NCBI GenBank assembly: GCA_944322965.1 | Contig: CALUQR010000001.1 | Span: 453,815-517,814, forward strand | DNA length: 64,000 bases | Reading direction: 5' to 3' | Source of the DNA: Vulcanimicrobiota bacterium | GTDB taxonomy: Bacteria; Vulcanimicrobiota; Xenobia; Xenobiales; Xenobiaceae | Shown: piece by piece, positions 8,053 through 15,794 of the stretch | How positions within the stretch are numbered: the stretch's first letter is position 1 | How the letters are laid out: each line of letters begins with the position of its first letter | The notes under the pieces: model-generated | Told to the model about the DNA's origin: nothing | The model's database searches: none | The model's input: only the letters and a program-made list of their open reading frames with translations | Made by a program: the position numbers and the translations under genes

Positions 8053-8739
8053 GTGGGCGGCGAATTCTCGGCTATGATGGAAGTAGCCGAGAAAACGCCC
8101 TGTGAAATTGTGAAAGATCAGCTCTTAGAGGCCTTTTTGGGGAAGGATCTCACTCTAGAGAGTACCTCCGGACCGGAGCAAGAGGCCCAGCGCCAGCAGC
8201 GCGAAGAGGCCGGGCTCAATCTGGCCGCCGAAGAGTTGAAGCGGGACCCCAAAGTCTTCGAAGGGATCGCCTTTGAGATCTTAGGGAGCCTCATCTTGGG
8301 AGGGGTGGGGGTCGTCGATAAAGTCGCCGAGCTGATGATGGATAAGAATCCGGCCGGTTACGTCAACGCCATCTTCAAAGCGGCCGATCGCTGCACCGAC
8401 GTCTACGTCAAATTTACCTTAGTGCGGGCCGTCTTCCGGCGCTACCCGGGGCGCTATAGACCCTATATCTTAGCCTTAGGCCGCGAATTGATGGGCCGAC
8501 CCTTAGATAAGCGCATCTCCGATACTACCATCTGGATGTTGCATAAGTTCGGAGCGGAGATCTTGCCCGACTTAGTAGGCCTAATGCGCGGCGCCGATGC
8601 CATCCCGGAGCGGATCCGCATCCTCAAAGAGACGGCCCAGATCTTGGGCGCCACTAGCCTGCCCGTAATCACCGCCGCCGCCGACAGCGGAGTCCCCGAA
8701 CTCAGCCAAACCGCCCTCGACCTTCTCCAACGTTTTTAA
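8053..8739 (+). CDS. Alpha-helical (HEAT-like) protein of unknown function
   Basis: A 228-residue soluble protein with no recognised family. Residues about 85-228 read as consecutive amphipathic helices (for example 'YVKFTLVRAVFRRYPGRYRPY' and 'PERIRILKETAQILGATSLP'), suggestive of HEAT-type repeats. No signal peptide or TM segment is evident. The GTG at 8053 has an AGAGG site about 10 nt upstream; ATG codons at 8074 and 8077 are in-frame alternatives. It diverges from the lipoprotein gene and precedes the repeat-filled region before the CNNM pair. The first copy of that ~55 nt element overlaps its stop codon (8737-8739), so the stop may have been supplied by the repeat. Confidence 0.6.
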   Translation: MGGEFSAMMEVAEKTPCEIVKDQLLEAFLGKDLTLESTSGPEQEAQRQQREEAGLNLAAEELKRDPKVFEGIAFEILGSLILGGVGVVDKVAELMMDKNPAGYVNAIFKAADRCTDVYVKFTLVRAVFRRYPGRYRPYILALGRELMGRPLDKRISDTTIWMLHKFGAEILPDLVGLMRGADAIPERIRILKETAQILGATSLPVITAAADSGVPELSQTALDLLQRF

Positions 8740-8919
8740 ACTTCGGGGTAACTTAGGTTTAGGCAGGCGTCGGTTCCTCTTTTAAATTTCGGAGTAGCTT
8801 ACCGACGGGAATTAACGCTCGGCCGTAACTTAGGGGCGGGCTGATGCTGGTTCCCTCTTTTTTGTGTCGGACCTACATACCGGCGGGAACTAACGCCCGA
8901 TCCTGACGCGCCCGCCCCT
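8733..8919 (-). repeat. Inverted-orientation copies of a ~55 nt element (three degenerate units)
   Basis: Three degenerate units in minus orientation begin near 8733, 8779 and 8858. Read on the minus strand they carry AAGTTACGGCCG, then a variable middle, then GTCGGTA...CTCCGAAATTTAAAA. The first unit overlaps the stop of the preceding gene. Between units, related GGC-rich segments containing GGTTCC(C)TCTTTT recur. No open frame of note spans the region. Confidence 0.75.
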
Positions 8920-8968
8920 CAATCGCCTCCAAAGCGAGCTTTATCGATAATAAGGTCAGCGCTACAAA

Positions 8969-9269
8969 AACTTACGGTCATAAAGCAATTATTCACCGGT
9001 CCCTAGGTCTGAGGTTAAAAAAATCTGCGATGCTCAAGTCCTAAGCCCCCAAAAAGAAGTAAGTATCGTTAGCCGCATACAAAGTTACGGCCGTTTAGTA
9101 ACTCTCCATCAGATAGTAACTCCGAGGTTTAAAATTTACGGCCGTAACCTACCTCACCGTCGGTATGTAAGTCCGAGGTTTAAAAAAGGTTAGTGACGCT
9201 AGCCGCATACAAAGTTACGGCCGCTACTTACCTTCTTGCCGGATAGTAAGTCCGAAGTTTAAAAAAAAG
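8969..9269 (+). repeat. Direct copies of the same ~55 nt element (four units)
   Basis: Units at about 8969-9023 (degenerate), 9082-9134, 9135-9187 and 9212-9269 share a left box (T)TACGGCCG and a right box GTAA(C/G)TCCGA(G/A)GTTTAAAA, with a divergent middle of about 22 nt. A 24-nt stretch beginning TAGCCGCATACAAAG is identical at 9070-9093 and 9200-9223, giving a higher-order period of 130 nt. With the minus-oriented units at 8733-8919 this forms a large inverted arrangement filling the 620-nt gap between 8740 and 9360. No tRNA, known Mg2+ riboswitch (M-box) or yybP-ykoY consensus was recognised in it. Confidence 0.8.
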
Positions 9270-9326
9270 GTTAGAGGGGCGGGGTGGCTAATGAGGGTTA
9301 TTTGAATTCGTCTTAATCTTTGAGTT

Positions 9327-9363
9327 AAAGGAGGAACTGAGTCGGAATTTATTTCCGCCTATG
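9327..9363 (+). promoter_or_regulatory. Shine-Dalgarno separated from ATG by a small hairpin
   Basis: An excellent AAAGGAGG site (9327-9334) lies 26 nt before the only plausible start, ATG 9361. The spacer contains a 5-bp hairpin, CGGAA (9343-9347) pairing with TTCCG (9353-9357). Folding it out reduces the effective spacing to about 11 nt. No in-frame start codon at normal distance exists. Confidence 0.5.
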
Positions 9364-10932
9364 TCTATACCAGCTCTAATATTTGCGCTTCTGTTGATCT
9401 TATTCTTATTGGTGGCCACGGCGGTGGCGGTGGGAGCGGAGTTTGCCATCGTTTCCGTCGACAAGGAGCGCATAAAGTATTTAGCTTCTGACAAGAAGCT
9501 TTCCGGTCACCAATCGGCTCTGCGTTTACTGCCGCACATTAAGGACAATTACACTTTAGACCATTGTGTAGCGGCCTGTCAGATTGTAATTACTGTTGCC
9601 AGTTTAGTTATAGGCGCCGCGGGTGAGAAGTACGTCTCTCCTTTTTGTGTAGTCGCTTTGCGGGACTGGTTTGGGATGAGCGAGCAGAGTGCCAGTCAGG
9701 TCATTCGCGTCGGTTTGGTCGTCTTCTTTACTGGTTTACAGGTTTTGGTGGGCGAGTTGATCCCCAAATCTATCGCCACGCGTTATACGGAGCGGGTGGC
9801 TTTATTTTTGATTTGGCCTACTGACATCGCCATGAAGTTAACTAATCCCATTATTAATTTCTTGAACGGTTCGGGTCTAGCTATTTTGCGGGCTTTGGGC
9901 ATGGATACTAACGTCCAGCACAGTCAGTCGAAGACTTTAAAAGATCTCATCAACATGGTGGACATCAGCGCGGCCCATGGTTTCTTAGCTCCGGAGGAGG
10001 GCCAGCAGGTGGCTTCCGTCTTACGTTTCCCCAACCGCAAGGTCTCGGACGTCTTTCGTTCTTATCCGCCTAGCGAGGAAGAGGGCGAGCATAGCGTCCG
10101 TTTCGCCATTCGGGTGCGGATCCCGGAGGGTGGCGAAGGGATAGAGGAGTCGAGCGAGGAGAATAAGCCTCACGAGCTCATCTATTTGCGTACCGATTAT
10201 GGGATGGACAAGGTCCAGGACATCTTTGAGCGTTCCCCTTACAGTCGTTTACCCGTTTACGGTCAGGGCGAGTTAGCCGAGCGGATCGTGGGTATCGTCC
10301 ACATTAAGGATCTCTCTTTCGCTTTAGCTGAGGGTTTAGTGGACAAGGCTTTGGCGGAGAGTGGCGAGAGCGAGTTAGCGAAGCTCAGTTTAGAGCGTTT
10401 TGACGCTATCTATCTGGCTAAAGATCGCGCTACCCAGGAGGAGATCGATCGGGAGCGGGACGAGGCTTGGCGTTTAGCGGAGAGTAACGCTCAGGCGGAG
10501 TTACAGGCCCATCCCGAGCATCGCAAGGCTATAGAGCGCAAGCGTTACCGGGCCGCCAAGTTGGCGGAGAATACGGCTAACGACAAGGCTCGGGTCAGTC
10601 TGCTCTTCCCTCACGGTTTCATTAAGCGCGATCTGGTCGTCAATTGTCGTTTAGACGACGAGTTAGATAAGGTGCGCGAGGAGTTAGGCGAGAAGCGGGC
10701 TTCGATGGCTATTGTAGAGGACGAGCAGCGGCGCGTCTTGGGCGTTTTGACTTTGGAGGACATTTTAGAGGTCCTCTTAGGCAACAGTATTATCGACGAG
10801 GCGGACGTGCAGTATGCGGCCGTCTCTAAGAAGGAGGCCAAGCGTCGGGCGGCCTCTCACCATGGCGCCCATCCGAGCGCGGCGCGGGTCTCTAAGGATA
10901 GTGCGGTTCGTCAGGGAGGGGGCAAGAAGTAA
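9361..10932 (+). CDS. CNNM/DUF21-CBS membrane protein, first of a pair, lacking the CorC C-domain
   Basis: A 523-residue protein of the CNNM/HlyC-CorC (UPF0053) superfamily, linked in the literature to Mg2+/Co2+ homeostasis. Residues 1-185 are the DUF21 membrane domain ('LLVATAVAVGAEFAIVSV', 'VLVGELIPKSIATRY'). CBS-like segments follow near residues 275-325 ('SPYSRLPVYGQGELAERIVG') and 420-480 ('RASMAIVEDEQRRVLGVLT'). A helical, charged insertion of about 90 residues separates the two CBS motifs. The usual C-terminal CorC domain is missing, replaced by a basic, His-containing tail. Arg and Gly codons here (many CGT, GGT) differ from most neighbours. The stop directly abuts the ATG of the second CNNM gene, and a repeat-rich leader precedes it. 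The family call is good; the transported ion is unproven. Confidence 0.85.
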   Translation: MSIPALIFALLLILFLLVATAVAVGAEFAIVSVDKERIKYLASDKKLSGHQSALRLLPHIKDNYTLDHCVAACQIVITVASLVIGAAGEKYVSPFCVVALRDWFGMSEQSASQVIRVGLVVFFTGLQVLVGELIPKSIATRYTERVALFLIWPTDIAMKLTNPIINFLNGSGLAILRALGMDTNVQHSQSKTLKDLINMVDISAAHGFLAPEEGQQVASVLRFPNRKVSDVFRSYPPSEEEGEHSVRFAIRVRIPEGGEGIEESSEENKPHELIYLRTDYGMDKVQDIFERSPYSRLPVYGQGELAERIVGIVHIKDLSFALAEGLVDKALAESGESELAKLSLERFDAIYLAKDRATQEEIDRERDEAWRLAESNAQAELQAHPEHRKAIERKRYRAAKLAENTANDKARVSLLFPHGFIKRDLVVNCRLDDELDKVREELGEKRASMAIVEDEQRRVLGVLTLEDILEVLLGNSIIDEADVQYAAVSKKEAKRRAASHHGAHPSAARVSKDSAVRQGGGKK

Positions 10933-12612
10933 ATGGAAGAGCTACGCGAGATTTTATTCCAATTTACGGTCATCGTCATCCTCTTGGCCATCAACGGTTT
11001 CTATGTGGCGGCGGAGTTTGCGCTGCTCAGTCTGACGACTATCGAGTTAGATACGATAGCTAAGGAGGGTCAGAAGAATAAGCGTCGGGTCCCTTGGGCC
11101 GAGGGCTTATTGGCTATTAAGAACGACGCGGTCAAGTTGGACCATTACTTTACGGTGGTGCAGGTCGGTATCACCTTCTCCAGTTTGGGCTTAGGCGTTT
11201 ACAGTGAGCACGCTATGGCCGGTCTCTTTATGCGCTTTGCCGAGCAGTTGGGGTTCGATACCCACAGCGCGGCGGTGGGCGGTCTCATCCATGGCGGTTC
11301 GACCCTTTTGGCCTTAGCTATTTTGACTTTCGTCCACGTGGTGGTGGGAGAGATGGTCCCTAAGACGGCGGCCCTCCATTTCCCGGTCCCGATGGCTAAG
11401 TTCATCTATAGGCCCATGCAGGTGAGCAATATTTTGCTCTACCCGGTCTCCATCTTCTTGAATGCTTTGAACAATTTAGGCCTCCATCTTTTGGGTATGC
11501 AGATCCAGAAAGATCTCACCAACAATGTCTCTAAGGAGACTTTAGATCTGGCCTTAAAGAATAGCGTCAGCGATCGTTTAATAGACGACGAGGCGGGCGA
11601 GTGGGCTCAGGAGCTCTTGCATTTCGACAAGGTCATCGTGCGCAGCGTGATGGTCCCTCGCATCGAGGTTATGGCTTTCCAGGCCGATACTACGGTCCAG
11701 GACGCCCTCTGTCAGATCCGCCAGTACCGTTGCAGTCGTTATCCTATCTACGAGGAAGATTTAGACGATACTTCCCACTTAGTTTTGGTGCGCGATTTGT
11801 ACAAGGCTATGCGCGAGGGCAAGGGTCAAGAGCCGGTCCGCTTGCACAGTAAGCCTTATCCCATCTTGCACGAGCTAGTTAGCTTGCAGGCTGCCTTTAA
11901 GGAGATGTGCGCCCAATCGGTGCATATGGCGGCGGTCGTCGATGAGAAGGGCGGTATCGCCGGTATCGTCACGATGGAGGACCTAGTAGAAGAGATCGTG
12001 GGCGAAGTCTACGACGAGTTTGAGGAGGAGGAGCGTCCTCCCATCTCCTTCGACGAGGGTTGTCGCAGCTGGGAGATCGAGGGCACGGTGGCTCTCAAGG
12101 ACCTGGTGGAATCGATGACCGACTCTTTAGCCGAGGGTCTCAACGAGGGTCTCTTACACGTCTTAGAGTCTAAGATTAGGCCCCGCTGCGAGGCGGAGGC
12201 GCGTCGGGTCATGGGTCCCGCCCTCTGCGCTCAGATTGGCGAACAGCGCCTCCAAGAGCGCATCGATGAACTCGTCCAGGAGGAGGTCGATCGTCTCGAT
12301 CTCGACAGTTGGCTGAGCGACTTGACGGAAGAGGAGGCCCAGCGGGAGATGGCCCAGGTAGCTGAGCGCTTAGAGGATCCTCTCTCGGAGGAGAAGGCGG
12401 AGACGGTAGGCGGCTTAGTCATGTCCCTCTTGGGCAAGCTCCCTAACCCCGACGACAAGGTCTCTTACCAGGGCCTTTTGGACTTTAGGGTCTTGGAGGT
12501 CAAAGAGCACGCCCCAGCCTGGGTCGAGGTCCCCATCTTCAACCAAGAGCGAGCCGACGCTAAGTTTGAGGAACTGGTCCAAAAACTCTTAGCTAAGGCT
12601 AAGCTCTCCTAA
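10933..12612 (+). CDS. CNNM/HlyC-CorC membrane protein, second of a pair, with split CorC domain
   Basis: A 559-residue paralogue of the preceding protein, whose ATG follows its stop without a gap. DUF21 membrane domain at residues about 1-190 ('FYVAAEFALLSL', 'VVGEMVPKTAALHFP'). The CBS pair spans about 225-345 ('VMVPRIEVMAFQADTTVQDA', 'MAAVVDEKGGIAGIVTMEDL', 'EEIVGEVYDEFEEEE'). The C-terminal transporter-associated domain starts with 'SWEIEGTVALKDLVESM'. It resumes about 100 residues later with 'TVGGLVMSLLGKLPNPDDKV', so an acidic helical insertion splits it. The two proteins probably form a heteromeric transporter or regulator. A cluster of structured hairpins follows the stop. Confidence 0.88.
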   Translation: MEELREILFQFTVIVILLAINGFYVAAEFALLSLTTIELDTIAKEGQKNKRRVPWAEGLLAIKNDAVKLDHYFTVVQVGITFSSLGLGVYSEHAMAGLFMRFAEQLGFDTHSAAVGGLIHGGSTLLALAILTFVHVVVGEMVPKTAALHFPVPMAKFIYRPMQVSNILLYPVSIFLNALNNLGLHLLGMQIQKDLTNNVSKETLDLALKNSVSDRLIDDEAGEWAQELLHFDKVIVRSVMVPRIEVMAFQADTTVQDALCQIRQYRCSRYPIYEEDLDDTSHLVLVRDLYKAMREGKGQEPVRLHSKPYPILHELVSLQAAFKEMCAQSVHMAAVVDEKGGIAGIVTMEDLVEEIVGEVYDEFEEEERPPISFDEGCRSWEIEGTVALKDLVESMTDSLAEGLNEGLLHVLESKIRPRCEAEARRVMGPALCAQIGEQRLQERIDELVQEEVDRLDLDSWLSDLTEEEAQREMAQVAERLEDPLSEEKAETVGGLVMSLLGKLPNPDDKVSYQGLLDFRVLEVKEHAPAWVEVPIFNQERADAKFEELVQKLLAKAKLS

Positions 12613-12660
12613 CCTTAAAGAGCTCTAGCTCCCCTAGAGCTCTGAGGTTAGGCCTTATTT
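12609..12660 (+). terminator. Terminator hairpin after the CNNM pair
   Basis: The outer stem CTAACCT (12609-12615) pairs with AGGTTAG (12645-12651) and the inner stem AGAGCTCTAG with CTAGAGCTCT. The outer arm includes the stop codon. A T-rich stretch (TTATTTTT) follows. Confidence 0.8.
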
Positions 12661-12713
12661 TTAAGGCGCCGTTCCCTAAACCGTCAGCGCCTCCGGCGCC
12701 TTAAGGTTTAGGG
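12661..12713. other. Interlocked stems compatible with an H-type pseudoknot
   Basis: TTAAGGCGCC (12661-12670) is complementary to GGCGCCTTAA (12695-12704). CCCTAAACC (12674-12682), inside that loop, is complementary to GGTTTAGGG (12705-12713), which directly follows the first stem. The 10-bp and 9-bp stems interlock in classic pseudoknot order. A shorter local hairpin (GCGCC-TCC-GGCGC) competes. Confidence 0.55.
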
Positions 12714-12725
12714 CTCCAAGTAGAG

Positions 12726-12750
12726 AGGGGCCGTCCTTCGGACGGCCCCT
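12726..12750. terminator. Bidirectional hairpin between convergent genes
   Basis: An 11-bp perfect stem (AGGGGCCGTCC, 12726-12736) with a TTC loop lies between the CNNM operon and the convergent small minus-strand gene ending at 12800. No U-tract follows on either strand, so it could protect RNA ends as well as terminate. Confidence 0.6.
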
Positions 12751-12799
12751 ATAGGCAAGGATCCCCTTGCAGATTATGGGTTCTCTATAGAGTTAAGCT

Positions 12800-13021
12800 T
12801 CAAATCGCCTGGCGCAGCCGCTCTACCTCGTCTAAGGGTACCCCCGTCAATTGAGCGATAGTATCGGGATGGAAAAACTGGCGCAACATAGTCTCGATCT
12901 CAGCGCACAACTCGGCGCTGAGGGGCCGCCCCAGAGGGACCGACAGAGAGGAGCCGCTCATCGCTTCCGTCCTCTCCGCTTCCGCCGCTAAGACCGCATG
13001 AGGTTTAGCAAAGTCTACCAC
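12800..13021 (-). CDS. Small 73-residue protein, possible C-terminal HTH
   Basis: A GTG start at 13021 is preceded by GAGGAGG at good spacing, which supports translation. The 73-residue product has no clear homologue by eye. Its last 30 residues ('FFHPDTIAQLTGVPLDEVER') resemble a helix-turn-helix of the type in small phage, Xre-like or MerR-like proteins. An ATG giving a 53-residue form is also in frame. It lies about 135 nt downstream of the multi-TM gene on the same strand, with an AT-rich gap that may hold its own promoter. DNA binding is only suggested. Confidence 0.5.
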   Translation of the reverse strand: MVDFAKPHAVLAAEAERTEAMSGSSLSVPLGRPLSAELCAEIETMLRQFFHPDTIAQLTGVPLDEVERLRQAI

Positions 13022-13133
13022 AGCTCTGCCTCCTCTCCCTAAAATATCCCCTCTCTCCGATCTTATTTTATACTATTTTAAGCTGAAAACTAGTCTTCTT
13101 TATGAAAAACTTGTTAACCTTGCGGAGGTCAGG

Positions 13134-13152
13134 AAAAAGATTAGTCTTTTTT
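13134..13152 (-). terminator. Weak AT-only hairpin after the multi-TM gene
   Basis: AAAAAGA pairs with TCTTTTT around a 4-nt loop immediately after the stop at 13157. Without GC pairs it is a weak terminator candidate. Confidence 0.3.
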
Positions 13153-13156
13153 GTTA

Positions 13157-14254
13157 CTAGGGGACGAGGAGGGTATGGTTTTCGAGGCGTTCGGTGCGCA
13201 AGTTTTGGGGCGGGGTCTGGTCTACGGGTTGGAGGATAGAGTAGGTCCAGCGCAGGGCGGGGTAGAGGAGGCAGAGGGCGAGTAAGGCCAGGGCGCTCAG
13301 GTGGAGGGGGCTGGGGGCCAGGGGGGCGGCGCGCAGGTAGAGGGGGAGGGCTCCCAAGAGGTAGGCTGCGCTCAAGAGGCTCCAACTCCAGGCTCCGGGG
13401 GTAGGCAGGAGGCGGTTCGTACTCCAGCCTAGCAGGGGCAGGCTAAAGTTGAGGCTCGCTAAGCCTAGGGTATAGAGCCAAGCTTGGCCGTCGGGCGCCC
13501 AGAGGGGGGCTAAGAGGGCCCCTAAAGCTAGGAGCAGGGAGAAGGTGGCGCTCTTCATGACCCCCCAGCGGCGGGTACTCCAACCGCCCGCAGCCAGCGC
13601 TGCGGCCGTCAAGAGTAGGGCCCCGCCTTGGAAGGGCAGGGGGAGCAGCTGGAAGATCTGCCAGCTGAGGACTGCGCCTAGGAGGGCGCTAGCTCCCAAA
13701 AAGAGGAGGGGGCGGCGGTGGCTCTCTTGCCAGGGCAGGGGCTGGAAGTGTAAGAGGGCGGAATTAAAGTGGCGCGGACTGCGGTAGAAGGCGTAGCCCC
13801 ACCAGAGGAGGGCGGCGGTAGCCCCCCAGACGGGCCCCCAGCCCGGGTTGGGGTAGAAGTAGGCTAAGAGCTGGCCCAAGGCTAAGCCCAAAGGGTAGGC
13901 GGCTAAAAAGTAGCCCCAGCCCAAGGTCCCCTGCCAATTGTCGGTAGCGATCTCCGCCCCCGAGGTGAGGCAGACGGTAGCCCCGCCTAGACTTAAGACG
14001 ATGAGCGCCCCCCAATGGGCGCTCTCAGAACCCAAAAGGACCCAGCTAGAGCCCCAAATGAGGCAGAGGGTTCCCGCTACGATAAAGAGCGGAGCCTTAC
14101 CCCAGCGGTTCAAGAGGGGGGGCAAGAGGAGGGTGGCCAGCCCCCAAGTTAGGGCCCAGCTCAAGGGGGAGAGGGTCAAGATACCTCTACTTGCGGACCA
14201 GCTGAGGGCGGCGATAGTTAAGAATTGGCCCAGGGCGTAGAGGAAGGGATACAT
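13157..14254 (-). CDS. Multi-TM (MFS-like) integral membrane protein in FHIPEP operon
   Basis: A 365-residue, very hydrophobic protein with about 11-12 predicted TM helices over nearly its whole length and a short polar C-terminal tail. The N-terminal pattern ('FLTIAALSWSASRGILTLSP', 'LPPLLNRWGKAPLFIVAGTL') resembles the first helices and the A-loop of a shrunken MFS transporter, but no family signature is certain. Its ATG directly follows the TAG of the upstream FHIPEP gene, so translational coupling is likely. The AT-rich gap after the stop holds only a weak hairpin. If the FHIPEP-domain protein needs a membrane partner, this is the obvious candidate; that is inference from position. Confidence 0.65.
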   Translation of the reverse strand: MYPFLYALGQFLTIAALSWSASRGILTLSPLSWALTWGLATLLLPPLLNRWGKAPLFIVAGTLCLIWGSSWVLLGSESAHWGALIVLSLGGATVCLTSGAEIATDNWQGTLGWGYFLAAYPLGLALGQLLAYFYPNPGWGPVWGATAALLWWGYAFYRSPRHFNSALLHFQPLPWQESHRRPLLFLGASALLGAVLSWQIFQLLPLPFQGGALLLTAAALAAGGWSTRRWGVMKSATFSLLLALGALLAPLWAPDGQAWLYTLGLASLNFSLPLLGWSTNRLLPTPGAWSWSLLSAAYLLGALPLYLRAAPLAPSPLHLSALALLALCLLYPALRWTYSILQPVDQTPPQNLRTERLENHTLLVP

Positions 14255-15742
14255 CTATTTCTTCTGACCCTTGCGCAAAAAGCCTAAGAGCCCCTCGCCC
14301 TTGCCATTTTCGGCGTTGGCCTTTTCAGTATCGCCCTTAGGGGAGGGAGGCTCTAGCTCTTCTTTCTCTTTATCTTGAGGTTCGCGAGCTTCCTGGGGCG
14401 GGTTAGAGGGGGCGGCGGGGGCGGCGTCCTTCTCCTGGAGGCTAGCCCGGGCGGTAATAATCAATTTAGCCCGGCCTAAAGCTACCTCGGTTGTAGAGAG
14501 TACGCAGGCGGAGGGCAATTCTAAGGCTAAGAGTTTAGCTAAGAAGGGTCGCAATTGGGGATCGGTGACTATGACCATCGTTCCTCCGCCGTCATTCAGG
14601 GCCTCTTTAATAGAGGCTATAATCGTCTGGACTAACTCTTCGCTCAGCTGGACCTCTTCGGGATGGCGGCGCAAGGCGGAGAGGCGGGCGATCTTCTCCT
14701 CTAAGGGGCGGGTGGTGACGATAACGGAGAGCTCCCCTTGGGGATTGAGATTAGACCAGCAGATCTGGCGGGCTAAGGCTAAGCGGCACTCTTCAATGAG
14801 AAGCTCTAAGGAGGGGCGTTCTACCTCTTGGAGCTTATCGCCCACCACCTCCAAGATAGTGACCAGATTATTGAGGGCCACCCGCTCTTGGAGGAGCCCC
14901 TGGAGCACTTTGCGCAAGGCGCGCAGCTGGCTGCGATCTTGCATAAACTCTTCGACCACCACGGGATGGGTAATCTGCAGGCGGGCTAAGAGGTTATAAG
15001 TATCTTGGAGCCCCAAGAGTTCGGGGGCGGCCCCTAAGACTAGGCTCTTAAGGTGGGTCAGTAAGACCTGTAAAGGACCTACTAAGACGCAGCCCATCTT
15101 TTTGGCCTTCTCTTGGAGGTCGGCGCTCACCCATTTGGCCTGCATGCGGTAGGTGGGCTCGACCGTAGCCCAACCCTCTAGGGCGGAGAGCTGCTCAAAG
15201 GAGCCGATAGCTAAGAAGCGATCGAGATAGATCTCTCCGCTGGCTATGGGGGAGCTCTTGAGGAGGACCGTATATTGGTTGGCCCCTAAGCGCAAGTTAT
15301 CTTTAAGGCGCACTCCGGCCGGCACTAAGCCCGACTCGCGGGCGATCTCATCGCGCACTTGGGGCAAGGCTCCCAAAAGGGGCGCCCCCTGTTGGGGATC
15401 GAGTAGGGGTAATAAGCCCTTACCCAGTTCGAGGACGATGGGATCTTGGTAGACGTAAGGATCGATCCCCGGCTCGTGGGAGCCCTCAAAGGAGGCGGTC
15501 AGTTCGCCCTCTACCTTCCAGCCCTCATTGACTAGGCGGATGAGGGTCTGTTGTAACTCGGCGTCGAGGAGGCAATTTTCGCCCACAAAGAGTAGGGCTA
15601 CCTCTTCGGCGCGGGTCAGTTTGATGAAGACCTGTTGGCCGCGTTCATTGCGTTGCCAGGGTATGAAGGGGACGGAGCTCCCCTCCAGGCAGAACAATTT
15701 TAAACTTACGGGCGACTCTTCAATCTTAGGCAACTTCATCAT
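14255..15742 (-). CDS. Stand-alone FlhA/FHIPEP cytoplasmic-domain protein without membrane domain
   Basis: A 495-residue soluble protein. From about residue 95 to 430 it follows the cytoplasmic domain of FlhA, the export-gate protein of flagellar and type III secretion. Visible blocks are 'DPIVLELGKGLLPLLDPQQG', 'VRLKDNLRLGANQYTVLL', 'GWATVEPTYRMQAKWVS', 'LLTHLKSLVLGAAPELLGLQ' and 'ALRKVLQGLLQERVALNNL', ending near 'ECRLALARQI'. Typical FlhA is about 690 residues, and its first 300 form eight TM helices. Here that part is absent and replaced by about 90 residues of unknown fold. A charged Pro-rich tail ends the protein. No other flagellar or type III gene is in the window. The ATG pair at 15739-15742 follows a GGGGAG site. 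Its function is probably no longer flagellar export. Confidence 0.82.
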   Translation of the reverse strand: MMKLPKIEESPVSLKLFCLEGSSVPFIPWQRNERGQQVFIKLTRAEEVALLFVGENCLLDAELQQTLIRLVNEGWKVEGELTASFEGSHEPGIDPYVYQDPIVLELGKGLLPLLDPQQGAPLLGALPQVRDEIARESGLVPAGVRLKDNLRLGANQYTVLLKSSPIASGEIYLDRFLAIGSFEQLSALEGWATVEPTYRMQAKWVSADLQEKAKKMGCVLVGPLQVLLTHLKSLVLGAAPELLGLQDTYNLLARLQITHPVVVEEFMQDRSQLRALRKVLQGLLQERVALNNLVTILEVVGDKLQEVERPSLELLIEECRLALARQICWSNLNPQGELSVIVTTRPLEEKIARLSALRRHPEEVQLSEELVQTIIASIKEALNDGGGTMVIVTDPQLRPFLAKLLALELPSACVLSTTEVALGRAKLIITARASLQEKDAAPAAPSNPPQEAREPQDKEKEELEPPSPKGDTEKANAENGKGEGLLGFLRKGQKK

Positions 15743-15794
15743 TTTTCTCCCCTGAGGTTAAGTGCGCTGGCGAGGGTTTTAGGAGGCGGTAGTC

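Noticed and set aside
8740-9360. M-box (ykoK) Mg2+ riboswitch or yybP-ykoY element
   Set aside because: The position before CNNM genes is suggestive, but none of the conserved consensus blocks I know could be found; the region is instead a repeat array.
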